A DNA stretch of 64,000 nt from positions 2,232,001-2,296,000 of the forward strand of contig NC_071329.1 of assembly GCF_010183535.1 (NCBI RefSeq). The letters are read 5' to 3'. The stretch comes from Caenorhabditis remanei. Lineage: Eukaryota > Nematoda > Chromadorea > Rhabditida > Rhabditidae. Positions 41,930-53,989 of the stretch are shown here, piece after piece; within the stretch, counting starts at the first letter, position 1; each line of letters starts with the position of its first letter. Both the position numbers and the translations under genes were made by a program. The notes under the pieces are model-generated. The model was not told the origin of the DNA and ran no database searches. It was given only the letters and a program-made list of their open reading frames with translations.

Positions 41930-42160
41930 AAAAACGTATTAATTTATTGATTTTTGTAATCAATTTCACTCATTTTCTATCATTCCGACGCATATCTTCT
42001 ATTGAATCTCCATTTTTTCCATTGATACACCTCGTTTTAGAAGAAAATTGAACGTTTTTATTGATTTTTTTGTGATTTTTCTGCGTTTTCTGACGCTTTT
42101 ATATCGAATTTCTGCCATTTTTTGTGGATTTCACTCATTTTTTTAAACCATATTTTGCAG

Positions 42161-43482
42161 ATGACACGCAGCGAGGACGAAGTCGGTCAAAAAATTGACA
42201 GATGCTTTGCGGATTCACTTCTCAAAGTGACCGGTGGAGTCGCCATCGGAATTGTCGCCAGTGTGGCGTTTTTTAAGGTAGAAATTCGGGAAATTTCGAT
42301 GAAAAAAAGGAACAAAATGGTGAAAAATTGTTGATTTTTAGCTTTTTTGGTCGAAAAAACTTATTTTTTGACAAAAAGTCGTTTAAATTTCGTCACTTTT
42401 CAGCCCTGTGCCCTAGAAATCCGAATTTTTTGAAAACTAGGCTCCCAACACGAAATTCAATCAGAAAAACTAAAAATTTGACTATAAACTGCCATTTTCA
42501 GTGTTAAAAACCTCAAAAATGGGAATTTAGAGCTTCAAAACTACAGATTTATGCAACTTCGCTCTACCGAATTAACTAAAAGTTCGGCAGAGCGCACTTT
42601 ACAACTTCTTTGAAGTTGCTATTAGCAGACACACTTCTTACAACCGCGCTCTACCGAAACCGACGAAAATTGTGTGCGAAATTGAGAGACTCAGAGAAAA
42701 AAAATGACAAAAGTAGACAATAATTGTTCAAATTTCGTCGATTTTCTGCAAAGTGGGTTAGAAATCCAAATTTTTTGAAAGCTAGTCTAAAATTGTCGAA
42801 GACAGTTAATGTTGAACAAAAAATGGCAGATTTATGCAACTGCGCTCTACCGAAGGTCAAAATTCGGGAAAATTTCGACGAAAAATCGAATAGACAAAAA
42901 TTGCTCAAATTTTGTCTATTTTCAGCCAAGAAGAGTGAAATATCTGTCTGAAAACTGTTATTTTTAGTGTTGAAAACCTCCAACACTATTTTTTTTGTGG
43001 AAAATTGACGAAACTATTGAAATTTTCAAGTTTTTCAGTAAATTTTAAACAAAAAATGACAGATTTATGCAACCGCGCTCTACCGAAATAGGCGGAAAGC
43101 ATGTCGAGTTTGAAGTTCGACAGAGCGCACTTTGCAGCTCTTTTGAAGTTGCTAGCGCGCTCCATTGAACAATGAAGTTGAAGTGTTCGGTGGAGCGACG
43201 TTTCTTATCTCTTCAAACGTAATTGTTGCGATAGAGCGCACTTCAAAGATTTGAATGTTCGGTAGAGCGCCCTTGCCACCCACAATATCTCAAAATGAGT
43301 TCTTGCAGAGCCGCTCGTGGCCAATCTGGTTCGGATCGGGCGTCGGCCTTGGAACGGGATGGTCGAACTGTCGTCACGACTTTGCGTCGCCATACGTTCT
43401 TCACGGAAAAAAGATTCCAGCCGGACAGGATTCAAACGGAAAACCGACATACAACATTATTCCGGAACAACAGAAACAATAA
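42161..43482 (+). CDS. MICOS complex subunit Mic10 homologue (96 aa)
   Basis: Exons 42161-42277 and 43309-43482 join in phase 0. The protein has the Mic10/MINOS1 layout: VGQKIDRCFADSLLKVTGGV with the first membrane segment (TGGVAIGIVASVAFF), then SRSWPIWFGSGVGLGTGWSN with the second glycine-rich membrane segment and the typical NCRHDF...PYVLHGK end. Mic10 oligomerises in the mitochondrial inner membrane and bends cristae junctions. The GxGxG helix motifs needed for this are present. The tail (IPAGQDSNGKPTYNIIPEQQ) is longer than in vertebrates. TATTTTGCAG ends exactly at the ATG, so the start is probably trans-spliced. The upstream gene stops 231 bp away on the same strand. Confidence 0.92.
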
Positions 43483-44165
43483 TTCTAATTTAATGGAATA
43501 AGCGAACGTCTACTACTTCTCCTCATTCTCTCTGTCTTTTCTGTATTTTTATTAGATGAATTTATAGAATTCATCATCCTCTCCTCCCCCGTTGATAGAT
43601 GTCAATTTTAAATGAATTTATGTGGAAATAGGCGATTTTTCCAGATTTTCAGCCATTCTCACCACCAAGCAAACATAGGGAGTGCCTGGGGCAAATATTT
43701 GATGTTTATTACCGCGCGGAAAGAGGAAAAGTTTGTTTGCGGAAAAAGGTTGGAAAAAATTGACGAGAAAACTGGTAGAACTTGTCAAGTTCCAGTTTTC
43801 ATCGGGGTCAACTTTTTACTTATATAAAATCACGAGATTTTCTGATTTTCTGACGATTTTTGAGTTTTTTGAGCAAAAATGAACTCCTAGGACTCCGGAG
43901 TTCGGTAGAGCGCATTTTCTCGCTTCCTTAGGATAGCAAGCGCGCTCTATTGAACTCCCAAGACTTGAGAGTACAATGGAGCGCACTTTCATACTTTTGT
44001 GCAAAAAGGAAAATGCGCTCCAGTGCACTTGCAAGTGCGCTCCATTAGACTCTTATAACTTTAGAGTCCAACTTTAGAGTCCAATAGAGCGCGTTAACGG
44101 AATATGCAAGTGCGCTCCACCAGACTTCTCCATTTTTCAGGAGTCCGATGGAGCGCACTTGCGAT
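42548..44165. repeat. clustered small hairpins with GCGCTCTACCGAA / GCGCTCCATTG
   Basis: At least a dozen short inverted pairs occur in the Mic10 intron and just beyond the gene: CTTACAACCGCGCTCTACCG, TTCGGTAGAGCGC, GCAAGCGCGCTCTATTGAAC, and AATGGAGCGCACTT. Pairs are 20-60 bases apart, so each can form a small stem-loop. The same sequences appear singly in many introns elsewhere in the window. Confidence 0.8.
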
Positions 44166-44574
44166 CAATAACCGCGAGAAAAAAAAATCGGGCGTTATCA
44201 ATCTTTTTCTCCCCATTTTTTTGTCTTCCTTCTAGAAAAAACGGGTTTTTTTGGGGCTAGAAGCTTTCCCGCCCTTTAGTATCTTTTTCTTTTAGTACCC
44301 CTTGTATTATCAGTTGTGGGTGTAATAATAATAGTTCTTACAACTTGCAACTACCATTCCCCCCTTGGTACACAGAGGTTTCTCTGTATTGTCTCGAACT
44401 TTTTACTTTTTTTTTTGAATTTGCGATTTTCTCGAGTTCTAGACTATGAATTTCCTGAAATTCACTTGAAATTTAGAATCCGCGGATTTTTAGCTTTCGA
44501 ATGGTATAGCATATGTCATAATACCGTTTGATATTGAGGGTTTTTGGGGAAGTTCAAAATACTGCGATTCCAAA
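43483..44574. other. intergenic; hairpin cluster and poly-T tracts
   Basis: I see no gene. A short frame at 43612-43827 lacks any recognisable feature. 43900-44165 carries the small GCGCTCC hairpins. 44170-44450 is T-rich with GTACACAGAGGTTTCTCTGT, a short palindrome. Confidence 0.5.
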
Positions 44575-47500
44575 ATATTTGTCAACTTTGAGATCCCCTC
44601 ACGACATCCCGAATTATCCTAATTATCCCGAATTTATATTTATTATGTAGATCAAACCTAGATCTTCATTTTTGTAGTTGACCACTTTTTTGTACGGGCG
44701 GTCCCTAGGGAGATACGGTGGGTTAAAGTTGCTATCCTTTAGAGGCGCCTGAGAGAGGGGTACCCAACTTCAACACACCGTATCTCCCGAGGCTCCACCC
44801 TCACAAAAAATTTGTCAACTACAAAAATGTAGATCTCGGTTTGATCTACACAATGAATATAAATTCGGGATAATTAGGATAATTCGGGATGTCGTGCCGG
44901 GCTCTCGAATTTTGTCAAAAATTAATCATTTTGGTAAAATACAAAAATTTTAATTTTTTGAAGATGTGCTCCTGTGCCTGGTGTTCAGCTGATTATTCCA
45001 ATTCTATATTGGGTTTAGAGATCAAAACTAGGACTACATTTTTGTAGTTGACAACTTTTTTGCACGGGCGGCGCCTCGGGAGATACGGTGTGTTGAAGTT
45101 GCTAACCTTTAGAGGCGCCTGAGAGAGGTACCCTACTTCAACCCACCGTATCTCCCTAGGTACCGCCCGTACAAAAAAGTTGTCAACTACAAAAATGTAG
45201 TCCTAGTTGTGATCTACACAATGAATATAAATTTGGAATTATTAGAACAATTAGGGATGTCGTGACGGACTCTCGAATTTTGTCAATTTTCAAAAATGTT
45301 AAAAATATACAAAAAAAAGTATGAAATTTTTGATTTTGCTCAACTTTGACAGCCCGTCACGACTTTTCTAATTACCCACAATTACCTCAAATTTATATTT
45401 GTTATGTAGATCACAACTAGGACTACATTTTTGTAGTTGACAACTTTTTTGCACGGGCGGTACCTAGGGAGATACGGTGTGTTGAAGTTGCTAACATCTA
45501 GAGCCGCCTGAGAGAGGGGTACCCCACTTCAACACACCGTAATTCCCGAGGCGCCGCCCGTACAAAAAGTTGTCAACTACAAAAATGGAGATCTCGGTTT
45601 GATCTACACAATGAATATAAATTTGGGATAATTACGGTAATTAAGGAAGTCGTGAAGGGCTCTCAAATTTTGTCAATTTTCGAAAAGAAAAATTTAATTT
45701 TTAAAAGTTTTTTTGTCAATTTTTTTTCAAAAACTGACGAATCTCCATTTGTTTGACATCACAATTTTGACTGCTATTAGATTTTGATCGTTTATTGAAC
45801 CCTTACTAGTAATGTATCAGTGAAACATAGAAATGAAGAGTGTACGCAGGTAGTACTCATCGGTTTCCTTTTTTTGTTGTTATTGTAGATTTTTAATCAA
45901 TTTTTGTTTTGTCAAATGATGACACAAGACGCAAAAATTTTTCAATGTATGTTGTTTCTATATTGTAATCAAAATTTAGTAGCAAAATAGTTTTTGAAAA
46001 ATACATGACAATTATAAATTGAGAGCCCGTCACTGCTTATCTAATTACCCCCTTTTTCAACTTAATTATAATCGCAATCAAAAAATTTGTAGCTTTCTAA
46101 TGGCACATAATTTGTTTTGTTACACTTCTAGATGGGTAATTTTCAGAAGTTAGAAAATATCGCAAATTTTCTCGATTTTCAAATTTCATCAACTTTGTGA
46201 GCCTGTCAGGAACTCCCTAACAACCTCAATTATTTCAAATTTATATTCATTGTGTAGATCAAGCCTAGATCTTAATTTTTGTAGTTGACAACTTTTTTGT
46301 ACGGACACTCCCTAGCGAGATACGGTCGGTTGAAGTTGCTCAACTTTAAAGGCGGCAGAGAAAGTACCCAACTTCAAATCGCTCTACCTCTCTAGGGACC
46401 GCCCGTACAAAAAAGTTGTCAACTACAAAAATTAAGATCTAGGTTTGATCTACACAACAAATATAAGTTTGGAATAATTACTGTAATTAGGGATGTCGTG
46501 CCGGGCTCTCAAAATTTATCAAAATCGAAGAATTTTGGAATTTTTCACTTCCGCGAAATCCCTTACGTAAGGATTATAACATCATTAATATCATTCAAAA
46601 GCTGAAAACATTCTTATATAAAATATTTACAAAGAAAACTTAAGTTTCAAAAAAGAACTCGATTTATGTAAAGTTGGAATGGCACTAAACGTTCTATCCG
46701 GCTGTCTGTCCGGATGTCCGTCTATCCGTATGTCTGTCTGTCTATCTACTCATCCAGATGTCCTCCATTTAACATTCTACTCTGATCTTCCATCTTGTCT
46801 GACCATCTGTTGATTCCCTGTCGGTTTCCCAAAAATTTTCAAATCTTTGAAAGTAATAAATAGGCGAGAAATAGCACACACAATAAGGAGACTTAGAGAC
46901 TCTAAAAGAGAGAGTGAGAAGAAATTTTAAAATTTATAAACATATGGTCAGCCTCCTCCCTCTTCTTCTTTTCTTCCCTCCTAATTGCTCACAGATGGTG
47001 AAAAGTGGGGAATGGAAGAGGGGGAACATTTTAGAAAGTTCATTTTACTATGGTTTTGACATTGTCTCCAACTTTAGATCGGGTTTCCTCGAAACTTTAG
47101 CTTCATTTGTTAAAACTAGATAAATTTTCAAAATAAGCATATTTTCAGCTTCAGAATGATATAGATTATGTCATAATCCGTGAGGGATTTTGTGGAATGG
47201 AAAATTCCTACATTTTTCAATATCTTCAATTTTGATCAATTTGGAGAGCCCGTCACGGCTTCCTTAATTACCGTAATTGTCTCAATTTTATATTGGTTTG
47301 GTAGATCAAACCGAGATCTACATTTTTGTAGTTGACCACTTTCTTGTACGGGCGGCGCCTCGAGAGATACGGTGTGTTGAAGTAGGGTACCCCTTCAGAC
47401 GCCTCTAAATGTTAGCAACTTCAACGCACCGTATCTCCCTAGGGACCGCCTGTATGAAAAAGTTGTCAACTACAAAAATGGATATCTAGATTTGAGCTAC

Positions 47501-48300
47501 ATAACCAATATAAATTATATACATTTGACATGATTTTTGACAATGTTATGATGTCTCAAAAATAATAGTTTTGGTTTCAATTTTTCAATTTTTCAAAAAA
47601 AAAGTTCAATTTTTTGAAGCTACGGTGCCTGGTGTCAAACAAATTATTTCAAATTTATATTTTTTGTGTAGTTTAAACCTAGATCTCCATTTTTTTAGTA
47701 GGCCACTATTTTGTACGGGCGGTCCCTTGGGGAGTTATAACACTTTGAAGTTGGGTATCCCTTTCAGACGCATCTAGCAACTTCAACACACCGTATCTCT
47801 CTAGGGACCGCCCGTATGAAGAAGTTGTCAACTACAAAAATGGAGATCTAGGTTTGATCTACACAATGAATATAAATTTGGGGTAATTGGGGGTAATTAG
47901 AGAAGTCGTGACGGGCTGTCAAAGTTGAGCAAACTCAAAAATTCATACTTTTTTTTGTATATTTTTAACATTTTTGAAAATTGACAAAATTCGAGAGCCG
48001 GTACGACATCCTTAATTGTTCTAATAATTCCAAATTTATATTTTTTGTGTAGTTTAAACCTAGATCTCCATTTTTGTAGTTGACAACTTTTTTGTACGGG
48101 CGGCGCCTCGGGAGATACGGTGTGTTGAAGTAGGGTACCCCTTTAGACGCCTCTAAATGTTAGCAACTTCAACAACGCACCGTATCTCTCTAGGGAACGC
48201 CCGTACAAAAAAGTTGTCAACTACAAAAATGAAGAACTAGGTTTGATCTACCAAACCAATATAAAATTGGGATAATTACAGTAATTAGGGAAGTAGTGAC
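44575..48300. repeat. cluster of seven family A palindromes
   Basis: Copies centre near 44.74, 45.12, 45.50, 46.35, 47.40, 47.78 and 48.14 kb. Each has GATCAAACCTAGATCTCCAT-like outer arms, then TTGTAGTTGACAACTTTTTT, GTACGGGCGGTCCC and a GAGATACGGTGTGTTGAAGT core in inverted pairs. Flanks are also shared (GACGGGCTCTCAAA, AATTACGGTAATTA), so the unit including flanks is about 330 bp. 45.7-46.2 kb and 46.5-47.2 kb between copies are AT-rich with no gene. Confidence 0.9.
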
Positions 48301-48659
48301 GAGATCTCAAAGTTGGGCAAATTTCAAAAATTTTGAAAAATGTCAAAAAAAAATTTTGAAACAAATTGAATTAATTTTAAGTTTTCCACTGTTTCCCTTG
48401 GAAATTCTTCATATTTTCGTTGTTTTTGTCATTCTTGAACGAGGAAGAACTCACCTTCGTCATCTTTTTTTTTCTCGGGCTCTCCGTCTACTCTGACAGC
48501 CCCCCCCCCTTAGGCTCAAATATCATTCTTGTTATCACTCTCGCCTAGAGCTATCATATTTCTCTGACACAAAACGGACCATTGTTCACAAAAGAAATTC
48601 GAAAAAATATTTTTGAAAATTTCCCCCTCCAAACTCAAAATTTTAAGGCCCAAGGAGAG

Positions 48660-51250
48660 ATGTGGCTTCACTTCTTGGTTCCCCTAATCCTTCTGACGAC
48701 GTGGACAGTCACCTGCCACGTCATCGATGAAACCGCAGGGAAAATGGCTGATTATAGTGGGTAAGTGCGCTCCAATGCAACAAGTTTGGTGTCTGGCGTG
48801 TCTGGGACGCGCCGGGAGGCGCGGATGCCACCAATTACTTATACGTCCTGAGAGGCTCGGCGCGCCGAGAGGATGTGTGGCCGAGTGGTCAAAGGCGGTG
48901 GGTGGCGCGCGAAGCATCCGGGGTTCGATTTTTTCTCGGGGCTAAACCTTTTTTTGGTAATGTAAAAACTGGTTTTTAGATTAAAAACGTGATTTTTATG
49001 CTGTTTTTATCAATTTCTCTTACAGATATACCCTCCACCGCTTCCAAGTCGACACCACATCGAATACTATGGAGAAGTTGGAGAGTTATGATATGGAATT
49101 GGATCAGGTAGGGCTTTTTTTTTTTGGATTTTGAATGAAATTTAGGGGTGTTTTTGAATTTGAGTAATAGTCAAAACTATGAAAAACGATTGTAGAAGTT
49201 TAGAAAGTTTAGAACTTTTTTGAAAAAAATATTTTTAAAAGAATTTTACTGAAAATTCTCAAAGGTGTCCTGGTGTCGGCTATGGTTCAAGTAGTCTAAA
49301 TTTGTATTCATTGTGTAGATCAAAACTAGAACTTTATTTTTGTAGTTGACAACTTTTTTGTGCGGGCTGTCCCTAGAGAGATACGGTGGGTTGAATGCAC
49401 CCCTCGCAGGTACCTCTAGAGGACTAGTAGTTAGGCATACTGTATCTCCCTAGGGACCGCCCGTACAAAAAAGTTGTCAACTACAAAATTGTAGCCCTAG
49501 ATTTGATCTACAACATGCCATAAACTCAATGCCCTGCGACATATTCTGATCTCGTGGCATTTCCTCAAAATTTTAAAATTTTTTGAAGAAAAAAATTTTG
49601 CAGAAACTTAAATATTTTCTTTGTTTTTCAGACCACCCAAACCGCACGTCTACTAATCGATATCTGGGCGGAGCCATCGAAACAGAATCCTCACGCCGAT
49701 GTCTTGGTTGCTCCAGAATTCCTCCAAAAATTCAAGTCATTGCTCACCGGCGCCGAGCTTTCCACTCTCAAAATGATCGAGGGAGACATTCAAAGGTAAG
49801 GGGTGGTGGCCTAGGATTCCAAAATTTGGAAAGTTAGGCCACGGACTAATCTTTCAGCCAAATAAACGCCGAACGTCGAGCGATGATTCACAACTCGGTG
49901 CGACGACGACGTAAGCGAGCATTGAGGTCTTGGCACGAGTTCGATACCAACGCCTACCATTCTTACGATGAGGTACTGTACGGGTTACTGTAGATATTGA
50001 TTATTCTTCAAAACCTCCAGATGGTCGAATTCATGAGATTACTGTCGGAACAGAAGCCGGATATGGTGGAGATGGTAAAGGTTGCCACGTCATCAGAAGG
50101 AAGATCGATTTATGGAGTGAAGGTGAGTCGAGACCTGACGAGACCCGACGCCGAGACCCGACCGAGACCTTACCAAATCTTGCAGATCCACCCTCCCGGC
50201 ATCTCGCCACCCGAAAAACCGTCAATAATCGTTGACGCGGGTGTGCACGCGCGTGAATGGATCGCACCCGCAGTCGGGCTCTTCATGATCAAAAAAATAG
50301 TGTCGGAGTACGGTAAAACCGCCGAGGTGACAGCGAATCTTCAGAAATTCGATTGGTACATCATGCCACAAGTGAATCCAGACGGTTACGAGTACAGTAG
50401 GACGAATGACCGTCTCTGGCGTAAAACTCGCAGCAAGAATGTGACGGTGAATCGATGGTGTGTTGGAGCCGATGCGAATCGCAATTGGGGATATCGATGG
50501 GGTACTGTAGCAAGAAATTTTGATAATTTGAGAAAAATAAATTTCCAGGCGAAGCTGGAGCCAATCGTACACCCTGTTCGAACATCTACATGGGAAGTCA
50601 TCCATATTCGGAGCCAGAGATTAAAGGTGAGACCGTAGACCGTATACCGTATTCCATAGACCGTATACCATAGACCGTATACCGGATACCGTATCCTCCC
50701 CCCTGGACCCTAGACCCTAGACCCTAGACTTTTTTGCAGGTCTAAAAGAGTTTTTCACGTGGCAAATCACGAATCCGATGGTCTACATCTCGCTCCACTC
50801 ATACGGTCAACTCCTCCTCTCCCCGTGGGGATACACTAATGAGAGAACGGAAAATTATCAAGATCAGGTACAGTACCTTGTGCTTTGGATTACTGTAGCC
50901 AAGAGATTTTTTCAGCAAAACGCCGCGAAGGAGGCCGCGTTGGCTATCAAGAACACCACTGGAGTCTCTTATAGCTATGGCACAATTTCTGAGATGATGT
51001 GTGAGTTTTAAAAGTGTTCCCAAGGTACAGTATCCCTAAAAATTCTGCAGACCCCGCCTCCGGCACCAGCATCGACTTCATGCAACACCGCGGTGTCCCT
51101 TATATCTATGGTGTGGAACTACGCCCCACTGATAATCCGAACAGTTTCGCGTTCAACTTGCCACCATCGTATATTCGAGCGACAGGCGATGAAATGATGG
51201 CTGCCCTGAATGCTATTGGAACTCATGCCGTGAAAATTAAACGTCTGTAA
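48660..51250 (+). CDS. secreted zinc carboxypeptidase, M14A, A-type specificity (456 aa)
   Basis: Ten exons join in phase: 48660-48760, 49026-49107, 49632-49795, 49858-49972, 50021-50122, 50186-50501, 50549-50626, 50740-50867, 50916-51000 and 51051-51250. Order: signal peptide (MWLHFLVPLILLTTWTVTCH), activation propeptide, a furin-like RRRRKR at 131-136, then the catalytic domain. Zinc ligands are H209 and E212 (GVHAREW) and H339 (SLHSYGQ). The general base is E413 (YGVELRP), 22 residues after Y391 exactly as Tyr248/Glu270 in bovine carboxypeptidase A. Substrate-binding residues appear in LWRKTRS and DANRNW. The residue equivalent to 255 is I398 (GTSIDF), as in A-type enzymes that prefer hydrophobic C-termini. 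Full length and all key residues suggest an active digestive or extracellular enzyme. TTATCA (a GATA site on the minus strand) occurs near 48532. Confidence 0.93.
48873..48945 (+). pseudogene. degenerate tRNA-like sequence in carboxypeptidase intron 1
   Basis: GTGTGGCCGAGTGGTCAAAG resembles an A box of type II (Ser/Leu) tRNAs, and GGGGTTCGATTTTTTC a decayed B box about 45 bases later. The acceptor and anticodon stems do not close well and no intact anticodon loop is seen, so I call a pseudogene. Confidence 0.55.
49295..49520. repeat. palindromic repeat, family A, carboxypeptidase intron 2
   Basis: CATTGTGTAGATCAAAACTA, TTTTGTAGTTGACAACTTTT and the inverted right side (CCCGTACAAAAAAGTTGTCA) are present. 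The core is more divergent than in the 44-48 kb copies. Confidence 0.9.
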
Positions 51251-52118
51251 ATTGGATCATCATCCCCGAGTGTGTTCTCTCAAAGTCTTGCCTCTCATCC
51301 CTATTTAAAACTTTTGCTTTAATTTTATATGAATTTGAATAAAAATCAATAATAATAGACTAAGTATCCGCAATCCGTTGAAACCGAGACGTTTGGCAAC
51401 TAAAATTTTGTTCCCCAATCCGACTGATAGGGTGGTCTCAAAATAGAAATGAACAAAAATCAATAATTTATTACTAAAACAAATTTCAGCGCAGATCATT
51501 CCAGGAATCAAGGTTGTGGTGTTTGGCTTTTTTCGTTATTTCGTTTTCAGCAAGTGGTGTTATAGCAGAATGTTTTTCCTGTTCCTCCAGCACCACCGAC
51601 GTATATCATTCGCGACTTTCCGATTATCATATCCAGCTCGAGTACTCTGTCGACGAACTTCTTTTGCTTCTCCTTTATTCTTGTGTTCGGCAGGATTCAA
51701 CTGGACAGTTAACGGGTTGTCGATATCATCATTCGGAACAATGGTGGGAGTCGTTCTCCAATTCAAAATCTGCGAGCTTCATTTCCCAATGTTTCGTCCA
51801 CAGCTCTCCCGGATTGACTGGCGAAGAGACGTCTGCATTCGACTGGTCTTGCAATCTCCGAAATCGCATTCTCCCATTCAATGTTTCCATTCATAAGTCC
51901 TCGTGCACGGACCGCTTCCGAGCAAGTGTTGTAGAAGGCGCCGCGGAAACATCTCTTACTGACTGAGCCACAAGTCGAATAGCTGTCAACTCCAGGAATT
52001 GAGGATGTGGAGATTGATTTCGTCCCGTCCTGAAAGACAATCTGTAACCAAACAGGGTTTGAGGGATAACATAGATTTATAACTTACCTAAACCATTGGA
52101 GACTGGGTAGGGGGAATC
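51251..52118. other. no supported gene; open frames of unknown nature
   Basis: AATAAA-like signals near 51337 probably end the carboxypeptidase transcript. Both strands of 51514-51966 have open frames (plus-strand start MWCLAFFVISFSASGVIAEC; minus-strand NWRTTPTIVPNDDIDNPLTV). Neither shows a known domain, and the region leads into transposon sequence. I would not annotate either as a gene. Confidence 0.4.
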
Positions 52119-52491
52119 TAGTATTCAATAAAAATAGGGGAAAGGACGACCAGCCATACAGTAGGCAGTCTGGGAAGGCAGAATGAGATGGGAGATCGTC
52201 TACGGCTTACGTCAAGTGGAAACATATCTGCGTACTCTGCGTAGTTGGCTCTTGGGAAGAGCGCGCACCACTTTTTGGGTCATAGTCACTGCGTCTTGAC
52301 TCCTGGGAAAAATCAAAGGCCTATGACCCTAAAAGTGGTGCGCGCTCTTCCCAGGAGTCAATACGCAGAGTACGCAGATATGTTTCCACTTGACGTAAGC
52401 CATAGACAATCTCCCTATCTCTATCTCCCGTCCAGACTGCCTACTGTATGGCTGGTCACCCCCGTCTCCCTTGATTCTTATTGAACTCTAA
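52119..52491. mobile_element. palindromic MITE, family T, non-coding copy
   Basis: TAGTATTCAATAAAAATAGG and the inverted TTATTGAACTCTA form the ends. Inner arms carry ACCAGCCATACAGTAGGCAG and GCGCACCACTTTT. The layout is the same as the copy at 18.62 kb. Confidence 0.85.
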
Positions 52492-52599
52492 GCTTCTCCT
52501 ATTTTCCTGTTACCACCATATACCCATGTTCCCCTCCAATGATCCCAAATATGTAAGTTTCATTTTCATGAACGATTCCCAGTTTCTGTCACTCGACAA

Positions 52600-53012
52600 T
52601 TAATAAGATTATCAATTTCTTGTATTTCAGTTTTTCGAGGGATTCGATGATAGAATTGGACTTGATGCAGCGCAAAAGCTTAGTCACAAGCTTGTCTGTG
52701 GTCACACTTCTCGACACTACCAGTTACAGATTTGTGGAACTGAAATGTTGAAAACGAAGATGAATCTTGCATCACTTATGATGAATTCACTCACCATTAT
52801 AATGAAATCATGGATACGATACGGAGTCATGGTATGATACATTGAACCATGGATCCAAGTTGGCATTGATTACCGCATTTGATGTAAGAACGCGAACGGT
52901 CTTCTTATTCCGCACTGTTCAAGTTCATTTTTGCTTTTTTGTATGAGTCATGCATTGGATTTTGAACTTTTTCTTTCGAAATAAAGTATATCTGGCTTAC
53001 ACACGTCGTTAG
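52600..53012. other. remnants of an unidentified repeated coding unit
   Basis: GGACTTGATGCAGCGCAAAA and CGACACTACCAGTTACAGAT recur near 56.80 and 57.24 kb. A short frame around 52850-52925 (GSKLALITAFDVRTRTVFLF) resembles one at 19.14-19.26 kb (SSGMVPMIILFDVMTRRVFL). These look like shuffled pieces of one mobile-element protein that I do not recognise. Confidence 0.4.
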
Positions 53013-53150
53013 TTAGTATTCAAAAAAGTGGGACATAAACCAGCCTATTTTTCTTCCCAAGAGGGTCCACTGACCCAACGTAAACAGTAAGTGAGACTGG
53101 GTACAGGCTGTAAAAATAGTATGGTTGGTGACCTACTTTTCTAAATATGA
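53013..53150. mobile_element. short palindromic element with TTAGTATTC end
   Basis: TTAGTATTCAAAAAAGTGGG on the left and ATGGTTGGTGACCTACTTTT on the right. The sequence TGTAAAAATAGTATGGTT is shared with 22.0 and 58.78 kb, the non-hairpin ends of the ORF-bearing elements. It is thus a deletion derivative or a separate small relative of family T. Confidence 0.65.
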
Positions 53151-53439
53151 GAACAACAGTATTGCGGAGAACAATCAAGATTATGAATGACAAGGTCAGG
53201 CACCACATCTCTTCTTATGTAGTAATGAGAAGATGGGTCTGGGAAGAAATGTCTTTAATGCAACAATAAGTTTTCATTATTTTCAAAGTTTTATTGCTTA
53301 AATGAAAAATCGACAGTTGAAAAAAAGTGATAGTAACCAATACATTTCAAACTTGTAAGTCCTTCCATGCATCGTAGTATCGCAATATTTGCCGGGCGTC
53401 AAAAAGATCTTCTTCAGCTTCTTCAATGGAATGTTTTCT

Positions 53440-53900
53440 TCAGACTTCTTTTTTGCCAAGGACGCGATTTCTTGTTGTCGAGAGCACGTTAAACGTTGAT
53501 GTAGCTCTGTAATCCACGCAATCGATAGCATCAATCGTCACTGTCTCCACCTGGATCAACCTCAACACTTTTGTGTTCATTTCATCGACTCCATCGGGAA
53601 TTGTTGAGTGTGAGTCCTTGAGCTTTGTGGATAGTCGCACCGTAGGCAATAACTAGTGGGAACTGGGTCCGCGTCATCATCTCATCCTTATGACTGAACA
53701 GTGCTAGCGGGAAGGAATGATTGCGGTCGTCGAATTGGACATGAATCCAGTCCACTACTCCTTGATCGTTCTTGACAATCCTTGTGACCTGCTCCATTGA
53801 CTAGTCGATCGCGAATGCTGATGTTCCGGCGGAGCATGACACGAGATCCAACAGCGATTGTGAGTTGTGGAGGCAAGCCACCATGCAGCAAAATATGTCA
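53440..53900 (-). pseudogene. Helitron helicase C-terminal fragment, frameshifted and rearranged
   Basis: The minus-strand frames read QLTIAVGSRVMLRRNISIRD, then (next frame) WIHVQFDDRNHSFPLALFSH and FPLVIAYGATIHKAQGLTLN, the last motif block of Pif1-type Helitron helicases. A further block (MNTKVLRLIQVETVTIDAID) that normally precedes these lies after them, so the segment is rearranged as well as frameshifted. Confidence 0.75.
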
Positions 53901-53989
53901 ATTTTGAGTGAAAGTGACAATAAAGTGTCATGAGTTAAAAACTTTAGTATAAAATTACCTTACCTTGTACAAATCAATAATAAGGGGAA

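Noticed and set aside
51514..51966. 150-aa frame with a hydrophobic start resembling a signal peptide
   Set aside because: No splice partners, no domain, and the opposite strand is equally open. It lies at the edge of transposon sequence.
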